A stretch of DNA of 64,000 nucleotides from Vreelandella andesensis (GCF_003989795.1 NZ_RZHG01000001.1:1-64000), one strand, 5' to 3'. Positions 29,067 through 39,104 are shown, numbered from the stretch's first letter. Program-made: numbers and translations. The notes: generated from the sequence alone by a model not told the origin.

Positions 29067-30164
29067 ATGACGGCAACTGTGTCACTTTCCGATGTGTCGG
29101 CGCCTGCATCAGCACTATCGCTTCGTGGTGTTCAGCACACATTTACGGCTAATAAAGTGGTAAAAGGCATCGATCTTGATATCGCTCCAGGCGAGGTTGT
29201 GTGTTTATTAGGCCCTTCTGGTTGCGGCAAAACGACACTGCTTAGAATCGCGGCTGGCTTAGAAGTTGTGCAGGAAGGCTCGGTTAGCCTTGATGGCCTA
29301 TCCATCGCGGCACCAGGTAAGCGTCATGTACCGCCGGAAAAGCGCAATGTTGGCCTTGCCTTCCAAGACTCTGCGTTGTTTCCCCATCTTAGTGTGCTGG
29401 AAAATGTGACCTTCGGATTGAAAAGTTTGCCTTCTAACCAGCGGCGGGAAAGGGCACTAGAGTTATTGGCCCAGCTCGGCATGGCTGACTATGCCGAAAG
29501 CTATCCGCATATGTTGTCCGGTGGGCAACAACAGCGCGTGGCGCTGGCGCGTGCGTTGGCCCCCACACCTAAACTAATGCTGTTAGATGAGCCATTTTCT
29601 AGTTTGGATGCGCGGCTGCGTGATCGCATCCGAGACGATACGCTGCACGTATTGAAAAAGCTCGGCTCAGCGACTCTGCTCGTGACTCACGACCCTGAAG
29701 AAGCGATGTTTATGGCAGACCGCATCGCGCTGATGCGGGATGGCAAAATCGTTCAGACAGGCACGCCCCGCGAGCTTTATTGCGCGCCAGCGGATCCCTT
29801 TGTGGTGACGTTTTTTGGTGAAGTGAATGAATTAAGCGGCGTCGTTAAGGAAGGCTTTGTCGCCACGCCAGTGGGTCCGGTAGATGCCAGCTGGTTGCCA
29901 GAAGGCAGTAATGCCCAGGTGATGATTCGCCCAGAAGCGTTACGCATCAAAGAGCGTGACCTGCCTGTCGAGCCGCATAATCATAGCCATGTGGTCATGG
30001 CTAAGCTGCTAGGTCGATCCAGTCTTATTCACTTATGTGCGCATGGAGACGAAGGCCAGGAGGCCCACCTTCACGCCCGCGTGCCAGGCGTGTTTTTGCC
30101 CCAGGAAGGCCAGCCGATTGATATCGACTTGGACCACTCCCAGGTGTTCATCTTTCCGCGTTAA
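29067..30164 (+). CDS. fbpC: Ferric-iron ABC transporter, ATP-binding protein
   Basis: 365 residues. Walker A GPSGCGKTT, Q-loop in GLAFQDSALFPH, signature LSGGQQQR, Walker B LMLLDEPFSSLD and H-loop LVTHDPEEAM are all intact. The C-terminal third is a TOBE-like regulatory domain. It powers the FbpB permease. Read divergently from fbpA and convergently with the permease gene. The ATG at 29067 has a weak ggtga; 19 in-frame codons upstream are not domain-like. Confidence 0.93.
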   Translation: MTATVSLSDVSAPASALSLRGVQHTFTANKVVKGIDLDIAPGEVVCLLGPSGCGKTTLLRIAAGLEVVQEGSVSLDGLSIAAPGKRHVPPEKRNVGLAFQDSALFPHLSVLENVTFGLKSLPSNQRRERALELLAQLGMADYAESYPHMLSGGQQQRVALARALAPTPKLMLLDEPFSSLDARLRDRIRDDTLHVLKKLGSATLLVTHDPEEAMFMADRIALMRDGKIVQTGTPRELYCAPADPFVVTFFGEVNELSGVVKEGFVATPVGPVDASWLPEGSNAQVMIRPEALRIKERDLPVEPHNHSHVVMAKLLGRSSLIHLCAHGDEGQEAHLHARVPGVFLPQEGQPIDIDLDHSQVFIFPR

Positions 30165-30224
30165 TGTTTCGCTTTTCAGAAACGCTTTTCAGTAATGTTT
30201 TGCTTTAACGTCTGTGCACTTCAA

Positions 30225-31925
30225 TCACTCAGCCTGGCTGCCAGGTCGTGCCCGGCGCATCGCTAGGCTAAGTAAGATAACCGGTAAGATGCCAACCACC
30301 ACAATCGTTAGAGAGGCGGTTGACGCCTCTGCTAGGCGTTCATCTGAAGCGAGGCTATGAGCACGCACAGCCAGGGTGTCAAAATTGAAGGGGCGCAATA
30401 TTATCGTGGCAGGTAGTTCCTTCATTACATCGACAAATACCAAAATCCCAGCGGCTAACAGACTGCTGCGCATTAGCGGTGTATGAATACGGCGTAGCGT
30501 GCCGCCAGCGGTTTGGCCCAACGTGCGGGAGGCGGCATCCATGCTGGGTGTGACCTTGCCAAGGCTTGCTTCTACTGCATTAAACGATACGGCCAAGAAG
30601 CGCACCACATACGCGTAAATCAAAATAAACGCTGAGCCGCTAAACACCAGACCAATAATCTTTCCATAGTGTTCATGTAGCCACATGTTCAGCGAGTTAT
30701 CCAACCAAGCAAAGGGTATCAAGATGCCCACAGCCACCACCGAGCCGGGAATGGCATAACCCATCGCAGCGATACGTGTGAAAAACCGTGCGCTTGATGA
30801 ATTGTTGAGCCTAACTCCGTAACTTAGTAGCACGGCTAAACTTACCGCAATTAATGCAGCGACGGTCGCAAGGCTCAGGCTATTCATAGCAAAGCCAATA
30901 AACCGCGTGCCGAAAAGGCTATCGCCGGTTTTAATGGCCATATTGAGCAAAATACCGCTGGGCAGCAAAAAGCCAATAACGACGGGGAGCAAACACGCGA
31001 AGGTTGCTCCTAGCGCATGCCAGCCACGTAGCTGATATTCCGGAAGCTGCTGATAGCGATTCGTTGTATGAAAGTAGCGCCGCTTACCCCGGGAATAGCG
31101 TTCCAGAAGCACCAGTATAATGACGAAGGTGAGTAGACAGGCAGCTAGCTGGGCGGCAGCCACGGGTTCACCTAAGCCAAACCACGTGCGATAAATGCCG
31201 GTGGTAAACGTATCTACACCAAAAAACTGCACCGCGCCAAATTCGTTAAGCGTCTCCATCAGTACCAGTGAGACACCACCCACTAACGCTGGGCGGGCGA
31301 GCGGTAGCGCCACGCTAGCGAACAAGCGCCAGGGGCCACGCCCCAGGGTACGGCCAACATCCAACACGCAGACCGACTGCTCAAGGAATGACGCTCGGGC
31401 TAGCAGGTACACATACGGATAAAGCACAAAGGTAATCAGCGTTGCTGCGCCGCCTAATGAGCGCACATTGGGGAAATAGTAATCGCCCACTTGCCAATCA
31501 AACCATTCACGCAGCATGCTTTGCAGTGGTCCTGCTACTTGGAAAAAGTCTGTATAGGCGTAAGCAATGACATACGTCGGCACGGCCAGGGGTAACAGTA
31601 GGGCCCACTCGAATATGCGCTTGCCTGGGAAGCGGCACATAACCACCAGCCATGCGGTTCCGGCACCCACAACCAGAGTGCCAATGCCAACCCATACTAC
31701 CAGCCAGAAAGTGTTAGAGAGATAGCGTGGTAATACAGTGCTTGCAAGGTGCTGCCAAACGCCTTCTGTCGGCACGAAGATATGGCTAAGAACCACAATA
31801 ATGGGAAGTGCGACAACCAGGGCGATCAAAAACAGGGCGATCGACCAAGGGTTAAGCGATAGCGAAATGCGTGAGGCAAAACCTGAAAGCAGAGCCGGTG
31901 GTGAGCGGCGAGCTGGCGTAGACAC
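30225..31925 (-). CDS. fbpB: Ferric-iron ABC transporter, permease
   Basis: 566 residues, a fused double permease with about twelve membrane helices and two inner-membrane-component domains. The EAA-loop-like segments fall near LDVGRTLGRGPWRLFASVAL (first half) and near DAASRTLGQTAGGTLRRI (second half). Starts with GTG at 31923-31925, which has aaggag eight bases upstream. Ends 60 bases from the fbpC stop, so transcripts converge. The separation of the three Fbp genes on three transcripts differs from the common A-B-C operon. Confidence 0.93.
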   Translation of the reverse strand: MSTPARRSPPALLSGFASRISLSLNPWSIALFLIALVVALPIIVVLSHIFVPTEGVWQHLASTVLPRYLSNTFWLVVWVGIGTLVVGAGTAWLVVMCRFPGKRIFEWALLLPLAVPTYVIAYAYTDFFQVAGPLQSMLREWFDWQVGDYYFPNVRSLGGAATLITFVLYPYVYLLARASFLEQSVCVLDVGRTLGRGPWRLFASVALPLARPALVGGVSLVLMETLNEFGAVQFFGVDTFTTGIYRTWFGLGEPVAAAQLAACLLTFVIILVLLERYSRGKRRYFHTTNRYQQLPEYQLRGWHALGATFACLLPVVIGFLLPSGILLNMAIKTGDSLFGTRFIGFAMNSLSLATVAALIAVSLAVLLSYGVRLNNSSSARFFTRIAAMGYAIPGSVVAVGILIPFAWLDNSLNMWLHEHYGKIIGLVFSGSAFILIYAYVVRFLAVSFNAVEASLGKVTPSMDAASRTLGQTAGGTLRRIHTPLMRSSLLAAGILVFVDVMKELPATIILRPFNFDTLAVRAHSLASDERLAEASTASLTIVVVGILPVILLSLAMRRARPGSQAE

Positions 31926-32030
31926 GTCGTTGTCTCCTTGGATGAGGGGCAGCTTGGCTCGTTAATGCGAAAAAATAGCAGCTGTAAATAGTATCACTTG
32001 CGTTAGGTTGCTGCAGCCACCATTGCGGCT

Positions 32031-32062
32031 ATCAAAAAAAATCCCCCCGCAAAGCGGGGGGA
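32031..32062 (-). terminator. Terminator of the TRAP operon
   Basis: On the minus strand: ccccccgc-ttt-gcgggggg stem, then attttttt. It lies about 33 bases after the dctM stop. Textbook form. Confidence 0.95.
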
Positions 32063-32094
32063 GTCATGCGTTTAGCGTTAGTGGCTAGGTGTCA

Positions 32095-33423
32095 CTAATA
32101 GCCCACCATCAAACTTGGTAGTCCCGTAATTAAACTAGGGAATATCGCCATCAGTATGCAAGCGAAAAGGATGATAGCCACAAATGGTACAACGGCTTTG
32201 TACAAATCAACGATTTCGACCCCTGGTGGCGCTACCCCTTTCAAATAGAACAGCGCATAGCCAAAGGGTGGCGTTAAGAAGGAGGTTTGCAGTACCACAG
32301 CCACCATAACGACGAACCACAGTACGTCTACACCCATTTGCGCAATAATGGGCAGCATAATGGGGAAGCTGAGTAGCACAATACCTGTCCAGTCTAGGAA
32401 CATGCCGAGGATGAATACTAGGAACAGCATTAGCAGCAAGGCACCGACCGTTCCGCCTGGAACCGCTAGCACGAAGTCGCTGATCACGGTCATCCCGCCG
32501 CCAATCGAGAATACTCCGGTAAACGCGGTGGCTCCGACGAGTACCAACATCACCATCGTCGTCGTTTTGCCAGCTTCAATTAGCGTGTTGTAACAAGTTG
32601 ATAGCTTGCGGTCGCCGAAGATTAGAAACAGCAGAAAAGCGATAAGCACGCCAATGGCGGATGCCTCAGTCGCTGTCGCCACGCCGGTAAATAGTGCGCC
32701 CAGCACGCCAAGAATTAACGACATGGGGGGAACAACATATTTTCCTAGCATGATCAGTAGCTGTTTTGTGCTGACTTCCGCGCGCTCTGCTGCCGGTACT
32801 TTGGGGCCGTAGCTGGGTTTGAGCCAGCAGATCACCAGCACGTACAGTGCATACATCACACCCAGCATTAAGCCGGGTACCAACGCACCAGCAAAGAGTG
32901 CACCCACCGAGACAGGCGAATAGCTAGCCATCAAAATCAGCATAATGCTAGGAGGAATCAGAATGCCCAAGCAGCCGCTGGCCATGATGACGCCGGCACT
33001 CAACTCTTTGTTATAGCCATATTTCAGCATCGGTACTAAAGCAATCATGCCCATAACGGCAATAGATGCGCCGACAATACCGGTGGTGGCTGCGAGCAAC
33101 ACGGATACAACGACCACGGTAAGCGCTAAACCACCGCGAAGATTCGCCAGCAGCAGCCGCATGGAATCAAACATTTTTTCGGTGACGCCTGAGTCGTTAA
33201 GAAAGCGCGCCATCAGAATAAATAGGGGTATAGCCACGAGTACATAGTTGTCCATAGCGTTGCCATAGACGTTATTAATGATAATGCCCAGGGTATTAAT
33301 GCCTGGCCCTAAAAAAGCACCAATTACCGCCATACCACCTAATACAAAAGCAAGCGGATGACCCATGAACAGGCCAACGAGAAGCCCGCCAAACATCACC
33401 AGCGTCAGTAACTCTGCACTCAT
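32095..33423 (-). CDS. dctM: TRAP transporter, large permease subunit
   Basis: 442 residues, about twelve or more membrane helices, the DctM subunit that carries solute using a sodium gradient. Typical motifs include FMGHPLAFVLGG near the N terminus, GIVGASIAVMG, GCLGILIPPSIMLI (the family's GxLGxLIPPS signature) and a matching segment near the C terminus. Overlaps dctQ by four bases (ATGA). The substrate is set by the DctP partner. Confidence 0.95.
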   Translation of the reverse strand: MSAELLTLVMFGGLLVGLFMGHPLAFVLGGMAVIGAFLGPGINTLGIIINNVYGNAMDNYVLVAIPLFILMARFLNDSGVTEKMFDSMRLLLANLRGGLALTVVVVSVLLAATTGIVGASIAVMGMIALVPMLKYGYNKELSAGVIMASGCLGILIPPSIMLILMASYSPVSVGALFAGALVPGLMLGVMYALYVLVICWLKPSYGPKVPAAERAEVSTKQLLIMLGKYVVPPMSLILGVLGALFTGVATATEASAIGVLIAFLLFLIFGDRKLSTCYNTLIEAGKTTTMVMLVLVGATAFTGVFSIGGGMTVISDFVLAVPGGTVGALLLMLFLVFILGMFLDWTGIVLLSFPIMLPIIAQMGVDVLWFVVMVAVVLQTSFLTPPFGYALFYLKGVAPPGVEIVDLYKAVVPFVAIILFACILMAIFPSLITGLPSLMVGY

Positions 33424-33923
33424 GCGGATTTCTCCTCACGCAGCTGCATAATGGCGCGCAGAACGATAGCAATCGCCTGCAATAAGATTAGTGCAGCGGC
33501 TACTACGATAACGCCTTTAACCGGATACACAGGAATAGAGACCATACCGTAGGTCGTTTCGCCACGACTGAACGAGCGCTCAAAGAAACTCCAGCCGTAG
33601 GTCAATAGCAGCCAGATGAAGGGCACAAAGAAAATTAAATAGCCGAGCAGGTCTAGTACCGCCTGCTTTCTACGTGATAGCAGACGTTTAATAACGTCGA
33701 CTTCCACGTGGGCATGATGGCGTAGCCCGTAGGCGGCCATCAGCATAAAGTGGGCGCCAAACAGCATTTTTGTGACATCAAACGCCCAGTCGCTAGGACG
33801 GCCAAAGAAAAAGCGTGACACAATGTCGTAAAGCACTATTAGAGTAATGATGGCAATTAACGGTGCGATGATACGGCCCAGCAGCTCATTAATTGCATCG
33901 ATCGCCTTGGCAATCGCATTCAT
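33420..33923 (-). CDS. dctQ: TRAP transporter, small permease subunit
   Basis: 167 residues with four membrane helices. The conserved stretch AFDVTKMLFGAHFMLMAAYGLRHHAHVEVD (too long to quote exactly in one motif; key residues are the HAHVEVD end) marks DctQ. It pairs with DctM in the inner membrane. ggagacc sits before the ATG. A stem-loop separates it from dctP. Confidence 0.94.
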   Translation of the reverse strand: MNAIAKAIDAINELLGRIIAPLIAIITLIVLYDIVSRFFFGRPSDWAFDVTKMLFGAHFMLMAAYGLRHHAHVEVDVIKRLLSRRKQAVLDLLGYLIFFVPFIWLLLTYGWSFFERSFSRGETTYGMVSIPVYPVKGVIVVAAALILLQAIAIVLRAIMQLREEKSA

Positions 33924-33949
33924 GGAAGGTCTCCGCAGCTAAGCACCAA

Positions 33950-33972
33950 CCGCCCCAGCAGCGCTGGGGCGG
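33950..33972 (-). promoter_or_regulatory. Intra-operon stem-loop between dctP and dctQ
   Basis: Perfect ten-pair GC stem with a three-base loop (33950-33959 with 33963-33972), just after the dctP stop. No T tract follows in the direction of transcription, so it is more likely an mRNA end that protects the abundant dctP message than a full terminator. Confidence 0.7.
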
Positions 33973-33985
33973 CACTGAAATGCCT

Positions 33986-35089
33986 TTATAGGCAGGCTTC
34001 GATTTCTTCCAGTGAAGGTAGGTTATCCATGGTGCGGCTCATATTGAATGGCGCGGTAACATCACGCCATGCCGCGTAGTCTTCTAGGTAGGTAATCATG
34101 GAGTGATATACTTTTGCATGATCAGAATTCTCACAAGCGCCGCGAACGATCACTTCGTTGGTGATTTCCTGAATGCGCGCCAGGTCTTCTTCAGAGAACT
34201 GGTTAATGGTGACGCCTGCATCGATAAACTTCCGAGTAGCGTCAGTTGATTCACGCTCCGACCAGGAAAGTGACCAGGCCATGGTGGCTTCGGCAGCAGT
34301 TTTTAGCTTCGCCTGGGTTTCTTCAGACAGTGCATCCCAGGAATCTTTGTTGATCATAACGCCGAAAACGCTCGCTGACTGGTGCCAGCCAGGCGTCGCC
34401 CAGTAGTCAGCAACTTCAGCAAAACCTGCGTTAAAATCAACGCCTGGGGTAGAGAACTCACCCGCGTCGATCACGCCGCGTTCAATCGCCTGATACACTT
34501 CGCCGCCCGCCAGAGTGACCTGAGAGCCACCTAGCTCTTCAAGTACTCGGCCTTGGTCACGACCTGATAGACGCAAGCGTTTACCTTCAAGGTCAGCGAG
34601 GCTTTCGATCGGCGTGCGGCCCATGAAGCCGGATTCGTTGTTGGTAATGCCGTAGGGCAAATACACCATGTTGTATTGGCCATAGATTTCTTGGTAGAGC
34701 TCAAAACCACCCCACTGTTGAATCCAGTTCAAATAATCTACGCCGTTAAACAAGCTGGTAGTGGTAGCTAGAGGAGAGAACGCCGGGTTCAAACCTGCCC
34801 AGTAGCCTGGCCAATCGCCAGACGCTTGGATAGCACCGGTTTCGGTGGCGTCGAATACTTCGGTGCCAGGCATCAGCGTGCCGCCTGCGCGGAAGTTAAT
34901 TTGTACTTCATCACCTGCGATCTGGTTGACAAGCTCTGCCCAGTGCTGATCAATCTTAATCAGGTCGAGGTTTTCGGGCCAAGTAGTGGTCATTGTCCAC
35001 TGTTCTTGCGCTTGAGCGGTAGTGGTGAGTGCAGCGAAAGCAACGCCAGCGGCGAGGCTGGTTAATGCGAATTTAGTAATCTTTTTCAT
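33986..35089 (-). CDS. dctP: TRAP transporter, solute-binding protein
   Basis: 367 residues. The signal peptide ends at AQA (about residue 27), mature start QEQWTMTTTWPENLDL. The domain is of the TakP-like group that binds 2-oxo acids or related monocarboxylates; RLSGRDQGRVLEELGG carries the usual ligand-binding Arg, and GVIDAGEFSTPG with Trp/Tyr-rich surroundings follows. It does not resemble the ectoine binding protein TeaA. The ATG at 35087-35089 has aggaaa before it; 15 upstream codons are rejected. First gene of dctPQM. An inverted repeat TTACGT-tt-ACGTAA lies at 35168-35181. Confidence 0.92.
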   Translation of the reverse strand: MKKITKFALTSLAAGVAFAALTTTAQAQEQWTMTTTWPENLDLIKIDQHWAELVNQIAGDEVQINFRAGGTLMPGTEVFDATETGAIQASGDWPGYWAGLNPAFSPLATTTSLFNGVDYLNWIQQWGGFELYQEIYGQYNMVYLPYGITNNESGFMGRTPIESLADLEGKRLRLSGRDQGRVLEELGGSQVTLAGGEVYQAIERGVIDAGEFSTPGVDFNAGFAEVADYWATPGWHQSASVFGVMINKDSWDALSEETQAKLKTAAEATMAWSLSWSERESTDATRKFIDAGVTINQFSEEDLARIQEITNEVIVRGACENSDHAKVYHSMITYLEDYAAWRDVTAPFNMSRTMDNLPSLEEIEACL

Positions 35090-35421
35090 TGTATGTTTCC
35101 TGGTACTTTGGAGGTTGGCGTTATTAGTGTTCATTACCTGAAAGCAGGAAAGTGCAGCGACTATGGCTTACGTTTACGTAAAGTACATGCCCTGCCAGGC
35201 TGCATCGCTAAGCTAGCATATTCCACCCGCTGCAGTGCAATATCAGTAATGTAAGGATTTAACGCCTTGGTGGTTATTTCTTGTAAGAATTAAAATTATT
35301 TAAAATAGTAACTTACGTGCTTTTTAGTGTTTTTTTTAACCATTTGGTTGGTTCTTAAAACGTTGAAAACTATGCTTTTCTGCAACTAAAGTTGTAAGTA
35401 GAAACTTTCTCTGGAGTCACC
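35090..35421. promoter_or_regulatory. Divergent control region dctP/tmcA
   Basis: A 332-base gene-free stretch, AT-rich in its right half. It holds a 14-base palindrome TTACGT-tt-ACGTAA at 35168-35181, about 80 bases before dctP, a fair candidate operator for the TRAP operon; and CAACT-aaa-GTTG (35383-35394) about 30 bases before tmcA. No regulator gene is adjacent. I cannot set -35/-10 boxes with confidence. Confidence 0.5.
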
Positions 35422-37608
35422 ATGCGAGTCGGCTGCTGCGCTGATAAACCCAACGTTGTCATTAATCAGGTATCAGCCTTAGTTCACTATGTCACCCGCT
35501 TGGAGCGTCGCCGCTGGCGAGCGTTGGTATGGCTATATGGGCCGGCAGAAAAAGCTCGCCAACAAGCGCAACGGCTATGGGAAGCGCGAATGTGGCAGGC
35601 ACCGTTGTGGGTGGGCGCTGAGCACGAGGCATCGGTGTCTCCGTGTTTACCAGCCGGTAAAGCTCGCACACGACTGGGTGCAGAGCATCAGCTAGTCGTC
35701 GTAGACGCCAGTGGTAGCCAGGGATTAGACCCAGATGCCCTGGGTGCACTGGCAGGTACTGTGAGTGCTGGTGGGTTATTAATAATCATCACGCCAGAGG
35801 GCTGGGGTGAGCAGCCTGATCCTGATTATGCTCGTTTTGCTGATTATCCCTGGTGTTGGAAATCACTGAGCACCCACTACCTTAAACGGTTGGCATCTCA
35901 GCTTACCGTTGCGAGCACTATTGTTCGCTGGCAGGTAAACGGTGAGCTCGTGCTGCCCAGTCTGCCTGTTCGTGACTCGCGTGCGGTTCCCTTTGACGAT
36001 GCCGACTGTTTGACCGCCGACCAAGCGCTCGCGGTGAGTGCGCTTGTCAGGTTAAAGCGCCGTCGGCCTTTGGTGATTACGGCAGACCGAGGGCGGGGAA
36101 AAAGCGCGGCGCTGGGGATCGCCTGTGCCCGTTTGCTACAAAAAAGCGTTACGCAACTGGTGGTGACCGCACCTCGACTCAGTTCAGTGGAAAGCTTGTT
36201 TGCGCGCATGGTAGCGCTATGCCCGGAAGGTCAACGTCTTAGCCCGGCGCGTTTTGAACTGCCGAGTGGTAGTTCGCTGTGTTTTCTTCCGCCTGACGCG
36301 CTTAACGAACAAGTTCATCAAGCAACCCTTGGCGGAAGCGGCAGCTATTTGCTGGTTGACGAGGCTGCGGCGGTTCCTGCAGCACTGTTAGCCCAGTGGC
36401 TTGCTGCCTTCCCGCGTATCGCATTTGCAACCACCGTGCATGGCTATGAAGGGTCAGGGCGCGGTTTTGCGCTGCGTTTTCGCGATGTGCTTAATCGAAA
36501 AGCCCCCCAATGGCGCGAGCTACATTTGGACGCTCCTATTCGCTGGTCAGCGGGAGATCCCTTAGAAGCCACTATCCAATCGTTGCTCCTGCTCAACGCT
36601 CCGTTACCCGAGGCTCGTGTTCATGCCCACCGTCCGCCAGCATCTATCGCGATTACGCAAGCTGAGTTAGCCAAGCAAAATGGGCTATTGGAGAAGCTGT
36701 TCGGCTTGCTGGTGCAGTCTCACTATCGCACCACGCCCAGTGATTTACGCCAGTTGTTGGATGGCCCTGGCACCGCGATTCGCACAATTAGCGCAGCGGA
36801 AGAGCCCCAGGCTGTTCTGGTGACGCGAGAAGAGGGTGGTTTTAGTTCTGAACTTGCTGAACAGGTGGCACGCGGTGAGCGGCGCCCCCAAGGGCATCTG
36901 ATGGCCCAGTCGTTGGCAGCTCACAGCGGCAGTCGTGAGGCGTTAACGTCACGCTGGCGGCGGGTGGTACGTATTGCCACTCACCCAGAACGGCGGCATG
37001 AAGGTTTAGGGCGTCAGTTGTTAGAAGATGATATCGCCAATGCTAGGCAGCAGGGCGTGGCGCTTTATGGGGCTACTTTTGGTGCCGAGACATCGCTGCT
37101 GCGATTTTGGCTGGCGCTTGGGTTTGCCCCTGTTCGCTTGGGTATCACTCAAGAAGCAGCTACCGGTGAGTACGCCATTATGGTGGCGCGCGCGCTTTCT
37201 AGCGAAGGACACGCTGTGTTGATGTCGCTGCGCGATTCATTTGCGGCCTCGTTAATACCACTACTGGCCTTTGAATTAGCGGCACTGCCAGCGTCGATCG
37301 TCGCGTTACTACTGCCGTCGTTGCCACGTTTGCCGCTTAGCACAGCAGAGGTTCAAACAGTGGACGATGTGGCTTACGCGCATCGTGACCCAGCGCTGGC
37401 CAGGACGGCACTTCAAGCGCTGGCCAGAGAGGCTAGCCACTGGCCGTTAGAGCAAGATGCGCAGATTGCACACCAGCAGTTGGCCGCCTGGGCCTTCCAG
37501 AACCAGCCGTTAGCAAAAGCGGATGGTGAGTCGGTGCGTTTGATTCGTCGTGGGGCTCAGCAAATTATTGAACAGTGCACGCTTTTACACAGTCGCTCAG
37601 GCGGGTAA
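35422..37608 (+). CDS. tmcA: tRNA(Met) cytidine acetyltransferase
   Basis: Acetylates the wobble cytidine (ac4C34) of elongator tRNA-Met using acetyl-CoA and ATP, which prevents misreading of Ile codons. 728 residues: an N-terminal DUF1726-type domain, a helicase-like ATPase domain with P-loop TADRGRGKSAAL and Walker B LLVDEAAAVPA, the motif TTVHGYEGSGRGF, then a GNAT domain with RIATHPERRHEGLGRQLL, and a C-terminal tail. Length is close to E. coli TmcA. ggag precedes the ATG. Confidence 0.96.
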   Translation: MRVGCCADKPNVVINQVSALVHYVTRLERRRWRALVWLYGPAEKARQQAQRLWEARMWQAPLWVGAEHEASVSPCLPAGKARTRLGAEHQLVVVDASGSQGLDPDALGALAGTVSAGGLLIIITPEGWGEQPDPDYARFADYPWCWKSLSTHYLKRLASQLTVASTIVRWQVNGELVLPSLPVRDSRAVPFDDADCLTADQALAVSALVRLKRRRPLVITADRGRGKSAALGIACARLLQKSVTQLVVTAPRLSSVESLFARMVALCPEGQRLSPARFELPSGSSLCFLPPDALNEQVHQATLGGSGSYLLVDEAAAVPAALLAQWLAAFPRIAFATTVHGYEGSGRGFALRFRDVLNRKAPQWRELHLDAPIRWSAGDPLEATIQSLLLLNAPLPEARVHAHRPPASIAITQAELAKQNGLLEKLFGLLVQSHYRTTPSDLRQLLDGPGTAIRTISAAEEPQAVLVTREEGGFSSELAEQVARGERRPQGHLMAQSLAAHSGSREALTSRWRRVVRIATHPERRHEGLGRQLLEDDIANARQQGVALYGATFGAETSLLRFWLALGFAPVRLGITQEAATGEYAIMVARALSSEGHAVLMSLRDSFAASLIPLLAFELAALPASIVALLLPSLPRLPLSTAEVQTVDDVAYAHRDPALARTALQALAREASHWPLEQDAQIAHQQLAAWAFQNQPLAKADGESVRLIRRGAQQIIEQCTLLHSRSGG

Positions 37609-37640
37609 AGTAAACGGGTTATCGATAATGAAGAGTTTCC

Positions 37641-39104
37641 ATGAACACACATCTAGAAGCCCTCGCGCCACGTTTAGTGTGGCAGCATTTTCGCACACTA
37701 TGTAACACGCCACGGCCCTCCGGCCATGAAGCCGCGCTAGTAGCTACATTAGAGGCTTGGGCCGATTCCCTGGGGCTTCCTCACGACCGTGATGAATTCG
37801 GCAACCTACGCATTCGTAAGCCAGCAACGCCTGGCTGTGAAAGTGCGCCAGGCATCGTGCTGCAGGGCCATCTGGATATGGTGGCACAAGCCAACACAGG
37901 CCATGATCACGACTTCACCCGTGACCCTATCCAGACCTATGAAAATGAGGGGTGGCTCTTCGCGGATGGCACCACGCTAGGCGCTGATAATGGTCTTGGC
38001 GTTGCTGCTATTCTGGCAGTGTTGGAAGATCCTGAACTGACCCATGGCCCGCTGGAAGCATTGTTTACGCTAGAAGAAGAGACCTCTATGGGTGGGGCGC
38101 TCAATCTTGCTGAAAACTGGCTGGAAGGGTCGTTGTTGCTCAATTTAGACAGCGAGGATCGCGGCCAAGTGTATATTGGCTGTGCAGGTGGGGCCGACGT
38201 AGTGGTGAATGCGCAACTCCCCAGCACGGCTATCCAAGAAAACGAACAGGTGATTTCGCTGGCCCTGACGGGGCTGAAAGGTGGCCACTCGGGGATGGAT
38301 ATTGATAAGCCCCTGGGCAACGCGAATCGCTTGCTAGTCCGTGTGCTGTGGGCATTGGAAACCTTTGGTGCGCGGCTGATTAATTACCATGGTGGTACGC
38401 TGCGTAATGCCATTCCCCGCGAGGCATTTGCTCAAATCGCGTTGCCTGCTGATGAGGTTGACGATGCATTGGCGATGGTTGAAGCGCTTGCTGGTACGCT
38501 GAAAGCTGAACTGGGCAGCGGTGATAGCAACTTGGCGCTCACGGCAGAACGTGTGGAGCTGGCTGATGCGAAGCCACTGACCCGAGATGCCAGTGCGATG
38601 TTGCTGGCTGCGCTGCACGCGGCTCCCTGCGGTGTCGAACGCATGAGTGCTGATGTGCCGGGAGTGGTGGAAACTTCCAACAATTTAGGGGTGTTAAACG
38701 TGGAAAGCGGGCGTTTCCATCTGTGTGCACTGGTGCGTTCACTGCATGACAGTGCCACTGATGCGATGGCGGGACGTTTTCAAGCGCTGTTTGGCCTCAT
38801 GGGCGCCAGAGTGAAAGTGGAAAACAGCTACCCAGGCTGGGCGCCTAATCCGCAAAGCCCGCTGCTAGCGACCTTTAATGCCCGGCATGCCGAATTAATG
38901 GGCCGAGAACCCGAGGTCAAAGTGATTCATGCAGGTCTTGAATGCGGCATCTTGGGAAGTAAGTACCCGCATTTAGACATGATTTCGTTTGGCCCGCTGA
39001 TTCGTGGGGCGCATTCGCCAGACGAACGCGTGGAAATTGAGTCGGTCGTTGAGTTTTGGGAGATGCTGCGCGATTTGATTGAAACGCTGACTAGATCTCG
39101 CTAA
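37641..39104 (+). CDS. pepD: Aminoacyl-histidine dipeptidase
   Basis: Cytosolic nonspecific dipeptidase PepD (carnosinase-like), M20 family, of 487 residues. Zinc ligands and catalytic residues: GHLDMVAQ, DGTTLGADNGLG, EEETSMGGA with the catalytic Glu, LLNLDSED and the C-terminal HAGLECGIL and GAHSPDE. It frees amino acids from dipeptides. It lies 32 bases after tmcA, perhaps co-transcribed, and is followed by a terminator. Confidence 0.95.
   Translation: MNTHLEALAPRLVWQHFRTLCNTPRPSGHEAALVATLEAWADSLGLPHDRDEFGNLRIRKPATPGCESAPGIVLQGHLDMVAQANTGHDHDFTRDPIQTYENEGWLFADGTTLGADNGLGVAAILAVLEDPELTHGPLEALFTLEEETSMGGALNLAENWLEGSLLLNLDSEDRGQVYIGCAGGADVVVNAQLPSTAIQENEQVISLALTGLKGGHSGMDIDKPLGNANRLLVRVLWALETFGARLINYHGGTLRNAIPREAFAQIALPADEVDDALAMVEALAGTLKAELGSGDSNLALTAERVELADAKPLTRDASAMLLAALHAAPCGVERMSADVPGVVETSNNLGVLNVESGRFHLCALVRSLHDSATDAMAGRFQALFGLMGARVKVENSYPGWAPNPQSPLLATFNARHAELMGREPEVKVIHAGLECGILGSKYPHLDMISFGPLIRGAHSPDERVEIESVVEFWEMLRDLIETLTRSR

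Noticed and set aside
35487-35749. Minus-strand open frames inside tmcA
   Set aside because: They are antisense shadows of a well-supported gene.
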